Notes under the pieces: model-generated | What the model saw: the letters and a program-made list of their open reading frames with translations, nothing else | Database searches by the model: none | What the model was told of the DNA's origin: nothing | Source: Charina bottae | Lineage: Eukaryota; Chordata; Lepidosauria; Squamata; Charinaidae | DNA: 64,000 nucleotides | Direction of reading: 5' to 3' | Assembly: GCA_023362775.1 (NCBI GenBank) | Contig: JALMGJ010000006.1 | Coordinates: forward strand, 11,178,501 to 11,242,500 | Position numbers and translations under genes: made by a program | Shown: piece after piece, positions 47,790 to 57,800 of the stretch | Position numbering within the stretch: the stretch's first letter is position 1 | Layout: the number at the start of each line of letters is the position of its first letter

Positions 47790-48700
47790 TAGGCTGACCA
47801 TACGTCCCGTTTTGAACGGGACAGTCCCGTTTTTTTAATATTTCCAGACCGTCCCGTCATTTTAATATAAAAGTCATTTTTGTCCCGTTTTCTAAAAAAC
47901 CTGTCAGGATGTCAGGTATGAGCCTGCCAGGCGCGTACCTGCCCCCAACGCCATGCCGGAATCGGAGTCAGAAGGAGAGGAAGATGAGCCGACCACAGGA
48001 AGAGGTGGGCAGGATGCTCAAGGAGGGCCTGAGACAGAGCTGCTGATAGGAGGCAGCCCGGAAGAAGAAGCCCTCCCACCTATCAGCATGAGGCAAAGCA
48101 AAGGAGAGCAGAGAGGCGGGCCGAGCAGCGCGAAGCCCGATTGGCCAGCACGTGCAAACAGCGTGAAATTCAATGAATAAAAGGGCCAGCGCAGCCAGTA
48201 GGAGTTGCCGGAGACAACCAATCCTATCCGCTGCCTCTGTGTCCTGAAGATCGCCACTCTCCCACCACGTGGAGGTCCTGGACCGATTCAAGCCGCGCCG
48301 CTGCCTCCAGTCCTAGTCCCGCGCCAGTACCTGCTGCCGCCGCAGAAGCCAGTTCCACACCCTGTCTCGCCTCGTCCTTGCCATGTGACCCGAGCCATGC
48401 CGCTGCCTCTAGGCCGAACTCTGCACCAGTTCTGGCCACTGCCGCCAATGGAACCGAGAGCCGGAAGTAGCTGGAGCAGGGCAAAAGAGCCAGAACAGCT
48501 GATTGGAGAGAACCCAGAAGAGGAATCGCCTCCACCTATCGCGCTGCTCGGCCCGCCTCTCCCACCTCCTTTGCCGTGTGCTGATTCCTCTTCCGGGTTC
48601 CCCCCAATCAGCTGCTCTGGCTCTTTCGCACCGCTCCAGCTACTTCCGACTGTCGGTTCCTCTTGTCCCGTTTTTGTCTCAAGGAAATATGGTCATCCTA
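47790..48700. mobile_element. 911-bp hAT-type element with GC-rich interior
   Basis: Left end TAGGCTGACCATAC, right end TATGGTCATCCTA. Perfect 8-bp duplication tatagtca (47782-47789 and 48701-48708). 'cgtcccgttttgaacgggac' near the left end and 'cttgtcccgttttt' near the right. The interior (47930-48660) is GC rich with an internal inverted repeat around 48465-48655 ('gtagctggagc' against 'gctccagctac'; 'agagccagaacagctgattg' against 'caatcagctgctctggctct'). Frames of 75-166 codons (for example one rich in Glu/Gly/Pro at 47953-48180) show no known domain. No transposase. Confidence 0.87.
48139..48185 (+). promoter_or_regulatory. promoter-like cluster inside the hAT-type element
   Basis: An inverted CCAAT box (gattggcc, about 48139), an E-box CACGTG (about 48149) and a TATA-like 'aataaaag' (about 48175) lie within 45 bases in an order common in LTR U3 regions. 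Function is inference. Confidence 0.3.
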
Positions 48701-48708
48701 TATAGTCA

Positions 48709-48966
48709 GGATGTCCTAAAGTCTGAGATTCCCTAAGAGTGAAAATAGCTATATCCTCTATCATTGCTTATTTGATGAGGACAATGCAATCCATAGAATT
48801 TGTGTAATTTTAGTTTGTACTAATCCAGATATGAAACGTTTCTTCCAATCCCTGAAATAAATGGTTCAAGATGTAGTTTGCATTTAGTCCCTTTGGCTAT
48901 TTGGTCAAGTAATTGAGAAAGAAAGAGTTAGAGGGAACAATAGAGAAAAAAGAGGGAAGGAACGTG
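48709..48966. other. unassigned sequence
   Basis: Nothing recognised. Confidence 0.4.
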
Positions 48967-49245
48967 ATGCAATGGACAGAAGGAAGAACCTTGAGGAACA
49001 GGAGGAAGAGCTGCTACTAAGACAACAGTCAGATAAAAGAAATCGGAGTCTGGACAGAACTGTAATCTGAGCAAGCATCTCATCTGAGATTGGAAGACCC
49101 TCCCTAGCTCTCGTGAAGATGGAGGGAGGGAGGGAGGAAGCACATTCAGACTTGCAAGATCCTGTTACTATAACCTTATAATAAAAGTAGTATTAACATC
49201 CATGATTCAGGTTTCCTAGTCTGGTCTACCTTGGAGGGCACATAT
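48967..49245 (+). repeat. solo-LTR-like repeat
   Basis: Parallels 243-522 over its whole length: 'aacaggaggaagagctgc', 'accctccctagctct', 'acttgcaagatcctgttact', AATAAA-like signal, 'ctggtctaccttggagggca'. Confidence 0.55.
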
Positions 49246-49331
49246 GCATGCACTTGTAATAGGAAATGTAAAAGAAAGAGGAATTTGCATTTTATTTAAG
49301 CTTACTCTCTGCCTCACATTAACTCTGGTCA

Positions 49332-49430
49332 GGAGTTATTTATTTATTTAATCACACTTGTATAGCTGCCCATCTCACATAGTGACTCTGGGCAGTGTAC
49401 ATAATAAGACAATCAAAATACATAAAAAAC
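49332..49430 (-). repeat. L2-like LINE 3' end
   Basis: 'ttatttatttatttaatcac' and 'tagctgcccatctcacatag' then 'ctctgggcagtgtaca'. Confidence 0.7.
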
Positions 49431-50224
49431 CATTAAAACAACTAATTTAAATTAAGAGATAAAAACAAGATTAAGTAAAATTAAGTAAAAAACAATTAGT
49501 TTGATAGATAATCTGAGGCAAGTGTGATAGCCCTGCATCTTTAGTGTCTTAAGATAAGAGAGTTCATTTTGTTTACCGAGATTACTTCACATTTTATGGT
49601 AAGATCAAATGGAACCACCAAGTTCTCTAAAGGCAAGAATAACATAGGGCACTTCTTATTAATTGAAAATTGTTTTAGCCAATCTTCTATTCCCCCGTGA
49701 CAGAGAATTTTGAATGTTTTAGTGCCAGCATTACCAGCAGGGTAACATGTTGGGAAAGTTTAGGTTAGAGTTTTGGACTATGAAGATTCAAGTTCAAATG
49801 TCCATACTGAGTATGTACAATTCAAATTTGAATGTCAAATGTCGGTATCAGTGATGTTGCTAGAGATGGGCCAATTTTCAATTTCACTTTTACTTCATTT
49901 CTCATTTTTTCTAGCTCTTTGTTCAGGGGCATCTGCAGCGACAGTCAGTGGCTTCAAAATGTGCCTCACCCACATTACGTGATATGAAAAGGGGTGGGGC
50001 TTTGATCATATGGCCATGTCTGCCATTTTGAAGCCAGTGACCGTCACTGAGGATGCTCCTGCTTCGTTGTCTAATTCCTGAGTATTGGTGATTAAAAAAA
50101 AATGAGTCTGTAGAAAAGTAAATGAGATTTGCACTCGTCATTGCACAGCATGACATATATTAGGAAACGTGCTTGGGTTACAAGCTGTATTACAACCCAA
50201 CTGCAAATATCCGGCCAGCTTCAC
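49431..50224. other. unassigned sequence
   Basis: No supported feature. Confidence 0.4.
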
Positions 50225-50895
50225 CTCAAATAGATGGCTGCACCTGGGTAAATTTATTTAGGCTTAAAAGCTAAGCAGGGTGGAGCATGGTTAGTCCTTG
50301 GATGGGAGACCACTAAGAAATTCCAGGAGTGTAGGCTAGATTAGGAAATTGCAAAAACTCCCAGAAGAATGGCAAACCACTTCTGTATACAGGTAGTCGC
50401 TTACTGACTGCTCGTTCAACGAACATTCAAAGTTTACAATGGTGCTGAAAAAGGAGATTTACGACTGGTCCTTGAAGTTGCAGCCGTCACAGCATCCCCG
50501 CAGTCATGTGATCACAATTTGGGTGATTGGCAACCGGTGCACATTTATGACGGTTGCAGCGTCCCACGGTCATGTGATTGCCATTTGTGACCTCCACAGC
50601 TGGCTTCTGACAAGCAAAGTCAATGGGGAAGCTGGCAGAAAGTTGTAAGCCACGGTCACGTGACTTTGCGCTTAATGACCGTGGGTGATTTGCTTCACGA
50701 CCACAGCCAGAACTAACGTCGTAAGTCAGGCATGGTCATGTGGCATCACATTTAATGGCCGTGCTGCTTAATGACAGAGTTGCTGGTCTCTATTGTGGTT
50801 GGTAAATGAGGACTATTTTTCTTGCCAAGAAAATTACATGGGTGTGTTCATATAGTCTCCAAGCATGGAGCTAGACTTGAAGGAGACATTATCTT
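50225..50895 (+). repeat. 5S-rRNA-derived SINE split by a MITE
   Basis: 50262-50336 follows the 3' half of 5S rRNA ('aaaagctaagcagggtggag', 'atggttagtccttggatggg', 'gagaccac'), including the internal pol III control region. It continues as 'ggcaaaccacttctgta' (to about 50387), and the rest resumes at 50817 with 'ttcttgccaagaaaattaca' and 'agacttgaagg', the 3' part shared with the 27748 SINE. The 5S 5' part is poorly preserved. Not a functional 5S gene. Confidence 0.8.
50388..50816. mobile_element. MITE with ACAGGTAGTC-type ends
   Basis: Starts tacaggtagtcgcttactga, ends aatgaggacta. Interior with 'cagcatccccgcagtcatgt' and 'gacggttgcagcgtcccacg', shared with 6797-7204. It splits the 5S-derived SINE, so it is younger than it. 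A TA target is likely. Confidence 0.8.
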
Positions 50896-51360
50896 TTTAG
50901 ACATTGTTGTGTATATTGTTTATGTGGTAAATCACAAAATAACATTTGAAAAAATGTGGCTGTCACATAACTCTGCTGCAGCATTTACACAGATCATATT
51001 GTTGCATAAAACTGCATATCTTAGCTTAAAAAAACTAGTGCACTTGATGTATTTCTTGTACATCCTTCCTCTCTGCCTTGCAGAATTGTTCTGAGGAAAG
51101 AACATAGGGCAACTCTGTATCCTAAGCAGAGCCCTAAAACAGGGATGCCAAAAGTGGGGCCTGGGAAATCTCTTTTGGGGTCCTCAGAGTGGATGGGGCA
51201 AAAGCTCTGAGATAGTTTTTTGCATTTGGGGGAGAAGATTAAAAGACAAAATGGGCACTTAAACGCTCTGAAACCCCTCAGGAAAGGAAAGGAAGATTTA
51301 AAAGACACAACCAGCATTTAAGGTGCACAGACTTAATCTTAATTTCTCTCTTTGCCTCAT
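50896..51360. other. unassigned sequence
   Basis: Nothing recognised. Confidence 0.4.
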
Positions 51361-51565
51361 TTTGTATACAATTGGGACTGACAACTCAGTCGTTAAGTGA
51401 GGCAGTCGCTAAGTGAAACCGTGACTGTGCTTATGATCTTACTTCAGCTTTCCTTTGCTTTACAGACCTGCAAAGGTCATAAATGCAAGGACTGGTCGTA
51501 AAGTTACTTTTCATCACTGTTGTAACTGCGAACAGTCGCTAAACGAGGCAGTTGCTAAACAAGGA
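51361..51565. repeat. MITE-related fragment
   Basis: 'gtcgttaagtgaggcagtcg', 'ctaagtgaaaccgtgactgt' and 'cagtcgctaaacgaggcagt' are motifs of the same MITE group, here internally shortened. Confidence 0.6.
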
Positions 51566-51573
51566 ATATACAG

Positions 51574-51688
51574 TATATATACAATATAATATAATATAAT
51601 ATAATATAATATAATATAATATAATATAATATAATATAATAATATAATATAATAATATAATAATATAATATAATAATTAATATAATAT
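51574..51688. repeat. (ATAAT)n microsatellite
   Basis: About 20 pentamer units with some trimer interruptions. It follows directly on the MITE fragment. Confidence 0.95.
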
Positions 51689-51689
51689 A

Positions 51690-53216
51690 AATTAAACAAT
51701 ACAAAGCATTACATGAACTATGAAAGAAGGCTGAGCATCAGATATTTAAACACAAATCCTTTCTTTCAAAACCCAGACTTCTGATGCTGGATGGATTACG
51801 GCAAAGACACCAGGAACAGACATTGATTGCAAAATAGTTTGCCATGTGCATTCCCCTTTAAACCCACCCACGTGCTCACACACGCTTGCAAAGAGATCCA
51901 CATCCAGCCTCAGAAAACTTGGCAACGGTAAAAGTGCCCAGTCGAAAATTACTAACAGCTGGAGGTGACAGTTGTTTTAACAGCTGAGCTGACAGGATTA
52001 ATTTAAATGCACTGAAATCAAAAGTAGGTAACACCTGTTTAGTCTTCCAGGGCCATCGAGAAGGTAGGCCAGAGGGGAGGGGGGACGAGGAACATTCCCA
52101 GAGCCAGAATATTCCAAGCGTCTGTGTGTGTTTGCAAATGCAGGCGTGCGCGTGCACGCACACACACTTTTGACAGACTGGGGGGACTTCAGAAAAGAAT
52201 GTCAGGGGTTCCTGGAGAGGGGATGTGGCAAACTAAAAAAGCCACCCACCTCCATTGGCTTTGAACATCTGGTTCCCATTGGGCTCCTCCCCTTTTCTCC
52301 CTTCCACCTTGTCCAAGGTCTTTGACCCAAGCCCTGCAATGGCTGGAGATCAATGCATTTCAAAGCACTGCTTTCTCGCTAGAGCATCTCAGCAATCCTC
52401 CTGGGTTAATTAATCCATTCTCTTTGAGCTTTGCTGCCTTCATGCTTCCGCCTTCCTTTTGCTCATCTCCCCCCCTCTCTCCCCCCTCTCAAAGCCAAGG
52501 GATGCCAAAAGAAAGAAGCAGCCTGCCACCTTTAGCCTGTGTTAAAAATAAACACAGTAAGTAAGTGGTTGTTGGGATGCTGTCATTAAAACCTCCCCAT
52601 CAATAAGAAAAGAGAAGTCCGCACCTCCCAGGACAGATTTTGAGATAACATTAAACTCCATCACTAAAAATTAAAGGCAAGCCAAACTTTTATTTGATGT
52701 TTCTTTTTTCAGGAGCATAAAAATGGGTTATAAAATTGAATACTAATAATAACTGGCTTCAGGTAATAGACACATACTATATGAATTCTTTACTGATTAA
52801 GGAGGGTTGAAAATGTGATCCAATTCTCGGATTCCTAGTTATATTCTACCATGGAAATGAATATTCAGAGCAAAATTTAAAAGCTGATTTTGGATATACA
52901 GTAGGTGTGGATGATATTGAGGTATGATTTAGACTGGAAAAAAACACAGTCCAGTAAAATGATTGCACTTATTTTAATAGCCTTGTTATTAATTCCTGAT
53001 AACTGCAGCAATGCTATCAATGAAAATCCAGTCACCCTTTTAATGTTTCTTAACCAAGGGGATTTGGCATGCATACCTCATATTTAAGCCCCTTGAATTG
53101 TTCATAATAATAGACATTCAGCAGGTAGTTGGTAAGTTGGCTAGTGATAAAGGTGCTCCTGAGAAATAATTACACATGAAATGAAACATGCCAGCTATCG
53201 GGGGAATTACAGGGAG
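51690..53216. other. unassigned sequence
   Basis: No coding segment recognised. 52180-52480 is less AT-rich, with inverted CCAAT-type (ccattggc) motifs and a palindromic 'ggttaattaatcc' (about 52403). This is weak evidence for regulatory sequence. Confidence 0.35.
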
Positions 53217-53219
53217 GGA

Positions 53220-53295
<76 letters not shown>
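53217..53295. repeat. (GAAA)n microsatellite
   Basis: About 19 perfect GAAA units, abutting the duplicated LTR segment. Confidence 0.97.
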
Positions 53296-53296
53296 C

Positions 53297-53461
53297 TGTA
53301 TTAGACCGTTGTCTAGGCTGCAGCTCTTCCTCCTGTCTCCCAAGGTCATTCCCACATACCATTAAAACCATTATATCAGGAGAAAAAGGGAAGGAAGGAA
53401 GGAAGGAAGGAAGGAAGGAAGGAAGGAAGGAAGGAAGGAAGGAAGGAAGGAAGGAAGGATC
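53297..53461. repeat. duplicated LTR 5' segment plus (GGAA)n, copy 1
   Basis: 53297-53386 equals 53645-53734 base for base by eye (from 'tgtattagaccgttgtctag' to 'tatatcaggagaaaaaggg'). (GGAA)n follows in both places (here to 53459). Confidence 0.93.
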
Positions 53462-53733
53462 AGCCCTTTGAGGTAGCTCAGACAAGAAGCACCAACCATG
53501 AGTACCTTTATTGTAAGGTTACAGTAACAGAATCTTGCAAGTCCAAATGTACCTTTCCCCTCTCTTACTTTTACTCTCCCAAAAACTGAGGGTCCCTTCA
53601 GAAATGCTTTGTCTGCCGCCAACGGCGGCAGTTTGGAAAGCACTGTATTAGACCGTTGTCTAGGCTGCAGCTCTTCCTCCTGTCTCCCAAGGTCATTCCC
53701 ACATACCATTAAAACCATTATATCAGGAGAAAA
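53460..53733 (-). repeat. solo-LTR-like repeat with hAT relic inside
   Basis: Complement of the 243-522 family: 'cagccctttgaggtagctca', 'tttattgtaaggttacagta', 'cagctcttcctcctgtctcc', ending near 'taccattaaaaccattatat'. An extra piece at 53603-53645 is a relic of the 14740 hAT family. Confidence 0.65.
53603..53645. mobile_element. hAT-type relic
   Basis: 'gccgccaacggcggc' then 'cagtttggaaagcactg', the right-end form of the 14740-15089 element, almost wholly deleted inside. Confidence 0.7.
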
Positions 53734-53734
53734 A

Positions 53735-53900
53735 GGGAAGGAAGGAAGGAAGGAAGGAAGGAAGGAAGGAAGGAAGGAAGGAAGGAAGGAAGGAAGGAAG
53801 GAAGGAAGGAGACAGAAAAGTAGGGAAGGAAGAAGGAAGAGGGGGAGAAAGAAAGACAGGAAGAGGTAGGAAGGAAGGAAAGGAGAGCAAAGAAAAAAGG
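53735..53900. repeat. (GGAA)n and purine-rich tract, copy 2
   Basis: About 17 GGAA units (53743-53809), then impure GGAA/GAGA purine sequence to about 53900. Confidence 0.95.
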
Positions 53901-53921
53901 GGGATAACTTTATTACACAGT

Positions 53922-53966
53922 GATTGATTGATTTTGTGCCATCATTGTTGACTCTTAGCAACCACA
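53922..53966 (-). repeat. Vingi/RTE-like LINE 3' end fragment
   Basis: 'tgtgccatcattgttgactc' and 'ttagcaaccacag' parallel 7680-7712. Confidence 0.45.
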
Positions 53967-54030
53967 GAGGAGGAGGAGGAGGAGGAGGAGGAGGAGGAGG
54001 AGGAGGAGGATGAGGAGGAGGAGGAGGATG

Positions 54031-54072
<42 letters not shown>

Positions 54073-54074
54073 TA
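53967..54074. repeat. (GGA)n then (ATA)n compound microsatellite
   Basis: GGA units to about 54028, directly followed by ATA units to 54074. It accounts for the long Ser/Pro/Tyr-rich frames on the minus strand. Confidence 0.95.
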
Positions 54075-54082
54075 TTGCAATA

Positions 54083-54440
54083 CCTGGAGACAGCAGAATA
54101 GAAGAGAAAGAACTGGAGAAAATCCAAAATATAAAGACCTGCAAATAGAAGTAGAACGACTGTGGCAAAACAAAGCAAAGATAGTACCAATAGTAATAGA
54201 CTCCTTGAATCCCCAAACATCTGGAGCACCACTTGAACACCATTGGCATTGACGAAATCACCATCAGTCAATTGCAAAAGGCAGCTTTACTTGGAGCAGA
54301 GTACATCCTGCAATGATACTTTTAATATAATTAAGCAACAACATCTGCCTATCCCAGGTCCTTGGGAAGGACTTGACAGTCCAGTCTAAACATCTGGCTG
54401 AGTGTGCGACCACTCATATTAATAATAGATATATTGTTAA
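54083..54440 (+). mobile_element. R4/Dong-like LINE C-terminal end
   Basis: YKDLQIEVERLWQNKAKIVP (about 54128-54190), then IVIDSLNPQTSGAPLE, then a shifted-frame segment with QLQKAALLG. This is the characteristic end of R2/R4-group LINE proteins (K..DL.IE...LW......P.V), known from squamates. Severely truncated, at least one frameshift. Confidence 0.65.
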
Positions 54441-54797
54441 TATATTAATAGATAATAATTCATGATAATTTTATGTCACAAAACTTGTTAATAACCATTA
54501 GATTTCACGGTTTTAAAGCTTTACTGCATATGTGCAGTACTTATGAATTAAATTTTCAGCTCGAGAAATACTATAAATATCAGGAAGTTAGTTGTTCTTC
54601 CCAAACAGGGCTCCTGCTCAAAAATGCCCCATGTAAAAAAGGTGCCTGGGGAGGAGGGATCAGTCTTGGGGAGAGGGAGACCCTGTGAACCAAATGGGCA
54701 GCTCTTATGGGCCATCCATTAAGATGAGTTAAAATCATGGACAATAAGGCCATCAACGGTCAGCAGTCATATGCAAATGACCAATTTGTCAATGACT
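54441..54797. other. unassigned sequence
   Basis: AT-rich, nothing recognised. Ends with the left BovB target duplication. Confidence 0.45.
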
Positions 54798-54809
54798 AGA
54801 AAAACGATA

Positions 54810-57800
54810 CCCCTTCATGGATCACTGCCTTGTCGTGGCGAAGGGGCTTGCGTAACTCAATGAAGTCAGGTCAAGAAGAACAGGTCATGATGGAGAGTTC
54901 TGACAAAACGTGGTCCACTGGAGGAGGGAATGGCAAACCACTCCAGTATCCTTGCCAAGAAAACCCATGGACAGTATCAAAAGGCTAAAAGATATGACGC
55001 CGGAAGATGAGCCCCTCAGGTCGGAAGGTGTCCAAAATGCTACTGGGGAAGAGCGGAGGGCAATTCCGAGTAGCTCCAGAAAGTGTGAAACGGCTGGGCC
55101 AAAGCCGAAAGGACGCTCAGTTGTGGATGTGTCTGGAAGTGGAAGGAAAGTCCGATGCTGTAAAGAACAATATTGCATAGGAACCTGGAATGTAAGAACT
55201 ATGAATCAAGGTAAGCTGGATGTGGTCAAACATGAGATGACAAGATTGAACATCGACATATTGGGAATCAGCGAACTAAAATGGACAGGAATGGGCGAAT
55301 TTAATTCAGGAGACCATTATATATACTACTGTGGGCAAGAATCCCTTAGAAGAAATGGAGTAGCTCTCATAGTCAATAAAAGAGTGGGAAAGGCAGTACT
55401 GGGGTACAACCTCAAAAACGACAGAATGCTTTCAGTTCGAATCCAAGGCAAACCATTCAACATCACAGTGATCCAAGTCTATGCCCCAACCACTGATGCC
55501 AAAGAAGCTGAAGTTGACCGGTTCTATGAAGACCTACAACACCTTCTAGAACTAACACCAAAAAAAGATGTCCTTTTCATCATAGGGGACTGGAATGCTA
55601 AGGTAGGAAGTCAAAAAATAACCGGAATAACAGGCAAGTTCGGCCTCGGAGTACAAAATGAAGCAGGGCAAAGGCTAATAGAGTTTTGTCAAGAGAACAC
55701 GCTGGTCATAGCAAACACTCTTTTCCAACAACACAAGAGACGACTCTACACATGGACATCACCAGATGGTCAATACCGAAATCAGATTGATTATATACTT
55801 TGCAGCCAAAGATGGAGAAGCTCTATACAATCAGCAAAAACAAGACCTGGAGCTGACTGTGGCTCAGATCATGAGCTTCTTATTGCAAAATTTAGGCTTA
55901 AATTGAAGAACGTAGAGAAAACCACTAGACCAATCAGGTATGACCTAAATCATATCCCTTATGAATATACAGTGGAGGTGAGGAATAGATTTAAAGGATT
56001 AGATCTGGTAGACAGAGTGCCTGAAGAACTATGGATGGAGGTTCGTAACATTGTACAGGAGGCAGCAACTAAAACCATCCCAAAGAAAAAGAAATGCAAG
56101 AAAGCAAAGTGGCTGACTGATGAGGCTTTACAAATAGCTGAGGAAAGAAGGGAAGCAAAAGGCAAGGGAGAAAGGGAAAGATATAAACAACTGAATGCAG
56201 AATTCCAGAGAATAGCAAGGAGAGATAAGAAGGCCTTCTTAAATGAACAATGCAAAGAAATCGAGGAAAACAATAGAATGGGGAAGACTAGAGATCTCTT
56301 CAAGAAAATTGGAGATATCAAGGGAACATTTTGTGCAAAGATGGGCATGATAAAGGACAAAAAAGGCAGGGACCTAACAGAAGCAGAAGAGATTAAGAAG
56401 AGGTGGCAAGAATACACAGAAGAACTATACAAGAAAGATCTTAATATCCCTGATAAATACGATGGTGTGGTCACTGAGCTTGAGCCGGACATCCTAGAGA
56501 GTGAAGTCAAGTGGGCCTTAGGAAGCATTACTAACAACAAAGCTAGCGGAGAAGACAGTATCCCAGCTGAGCTATTTAAAATCCTAAAAGATGATGCTGT
56601 TAAAGTGCTGCACTCAATATGCCAACAAATTTGGAAAACTCAACAGTGGCCACAGGATTGGAAAAGGTCAGTTTACGTTCCAATTCCAAAGAAAGGCAAT
56701 GCCAAAGAATGTTCAAACTACCGTACAATTGCGCTCATTTCACATGCCAGCAAGGTTATGCTCAAAATCCTACAAGCTAGGCTTCAGCAGCATGTGAACC
56801 GAGAACTACCAGAAGTGCAAGCTGGGTTTCGAAGAGGCAGAGGAACTAGAGATCAGATTGCCAACATTCACTGGATCATGGAAAAAGCAAGAGAGTTCCA
56901 GAAAAACACCTACTTCTGCTTCATTGACTATGCTAAAGCCTTTGATTGTGTGGATCACAACAAACTGTGGCAAAGTCTTAAAGAGATGGGAGTACCAGAC
57001 CACCTTACCTGTCTCCTGAGAAACCTGTATGTGGGTCAAGAAGCAACAGTTAGAACCGGACATGGAACAACCGACTGGTTCAAAATTGGGAAAGGAGTAC
57101 GACAAGGCTGTATATTATCACCCTGCTTATTTAACTTATATGCAGAGTACATCATGAGAAATGCCGGGCTGGATGAATCACAAGCCGGAGTTAAGATTGC
57201 CGGGAAAAATATCAACAACCTCAGATATGCAGACGATACCACCCTAATGGCAGAAAGTGAAGAGGAACTAAAGAGCCTCTTGATGAGGGTGAAAGAGGAG
57301 AGTGCAAAAGCTGGCTTGAAACTCAACATTAAAAAAACCCAGATCATGGCATCTGGTCCCATCACTTCCTGGCAAATAGAAGGGGAAGAAATGGAAGCAG
57401 TGACAGATTTTATTTTCTTGGGCTCCAAGATCACCGCAGACGGTGACTGCAGCCATGAAATTAAAAGACGCTTGCTCCTTGGGAGGAAAGCTATGGCAAA
57501 CCTAGACAGCATATTAAAAAGCAGAGACATCACCTTGCCGACAAAGGTCCGTATAGTTAAAGCTATGGTTTTTCCAGTAGCAATGTATGGCTGTGAGAGT
57601 TGGACCATAAGGAAGGCTGAGCGCCGAAGAATTGATGCTTTCGAGCTGTGGTGCTGGAGAAGACTCTTGAGAGTCCCTTGGACTGCAAGGAGGTCAAACC
57701 AGTCAATCCTAAAGGAAATCAACCCTGACTGCTCATTGGAAGGACAGATGCTGAAGCTGAAGCTCAAATACTTTGGCCACCTAATGAGAAGAGAGGACTC

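Noticed and set aside
48205..48705. 166-codon Pro-rich frame as a possible exon
   Set aside because: It is inside the TSD-bounded hAT-type element and runs across its inverted repeats; no known domain.
50262..50336. Possible 5S rRNA gene
   Set aside because: Only the 3' half is similar, it is diverged, lacks a clean terminator and continues into a SINE tail.
53371..54264. 297-codon minus-strand frame with Ser/Pro/Leu/Tyr runs
   Set aside because: It is a translation of (GGAA)n, (GGA)n and (ATA)n microsatellites joined to LTR sequence.
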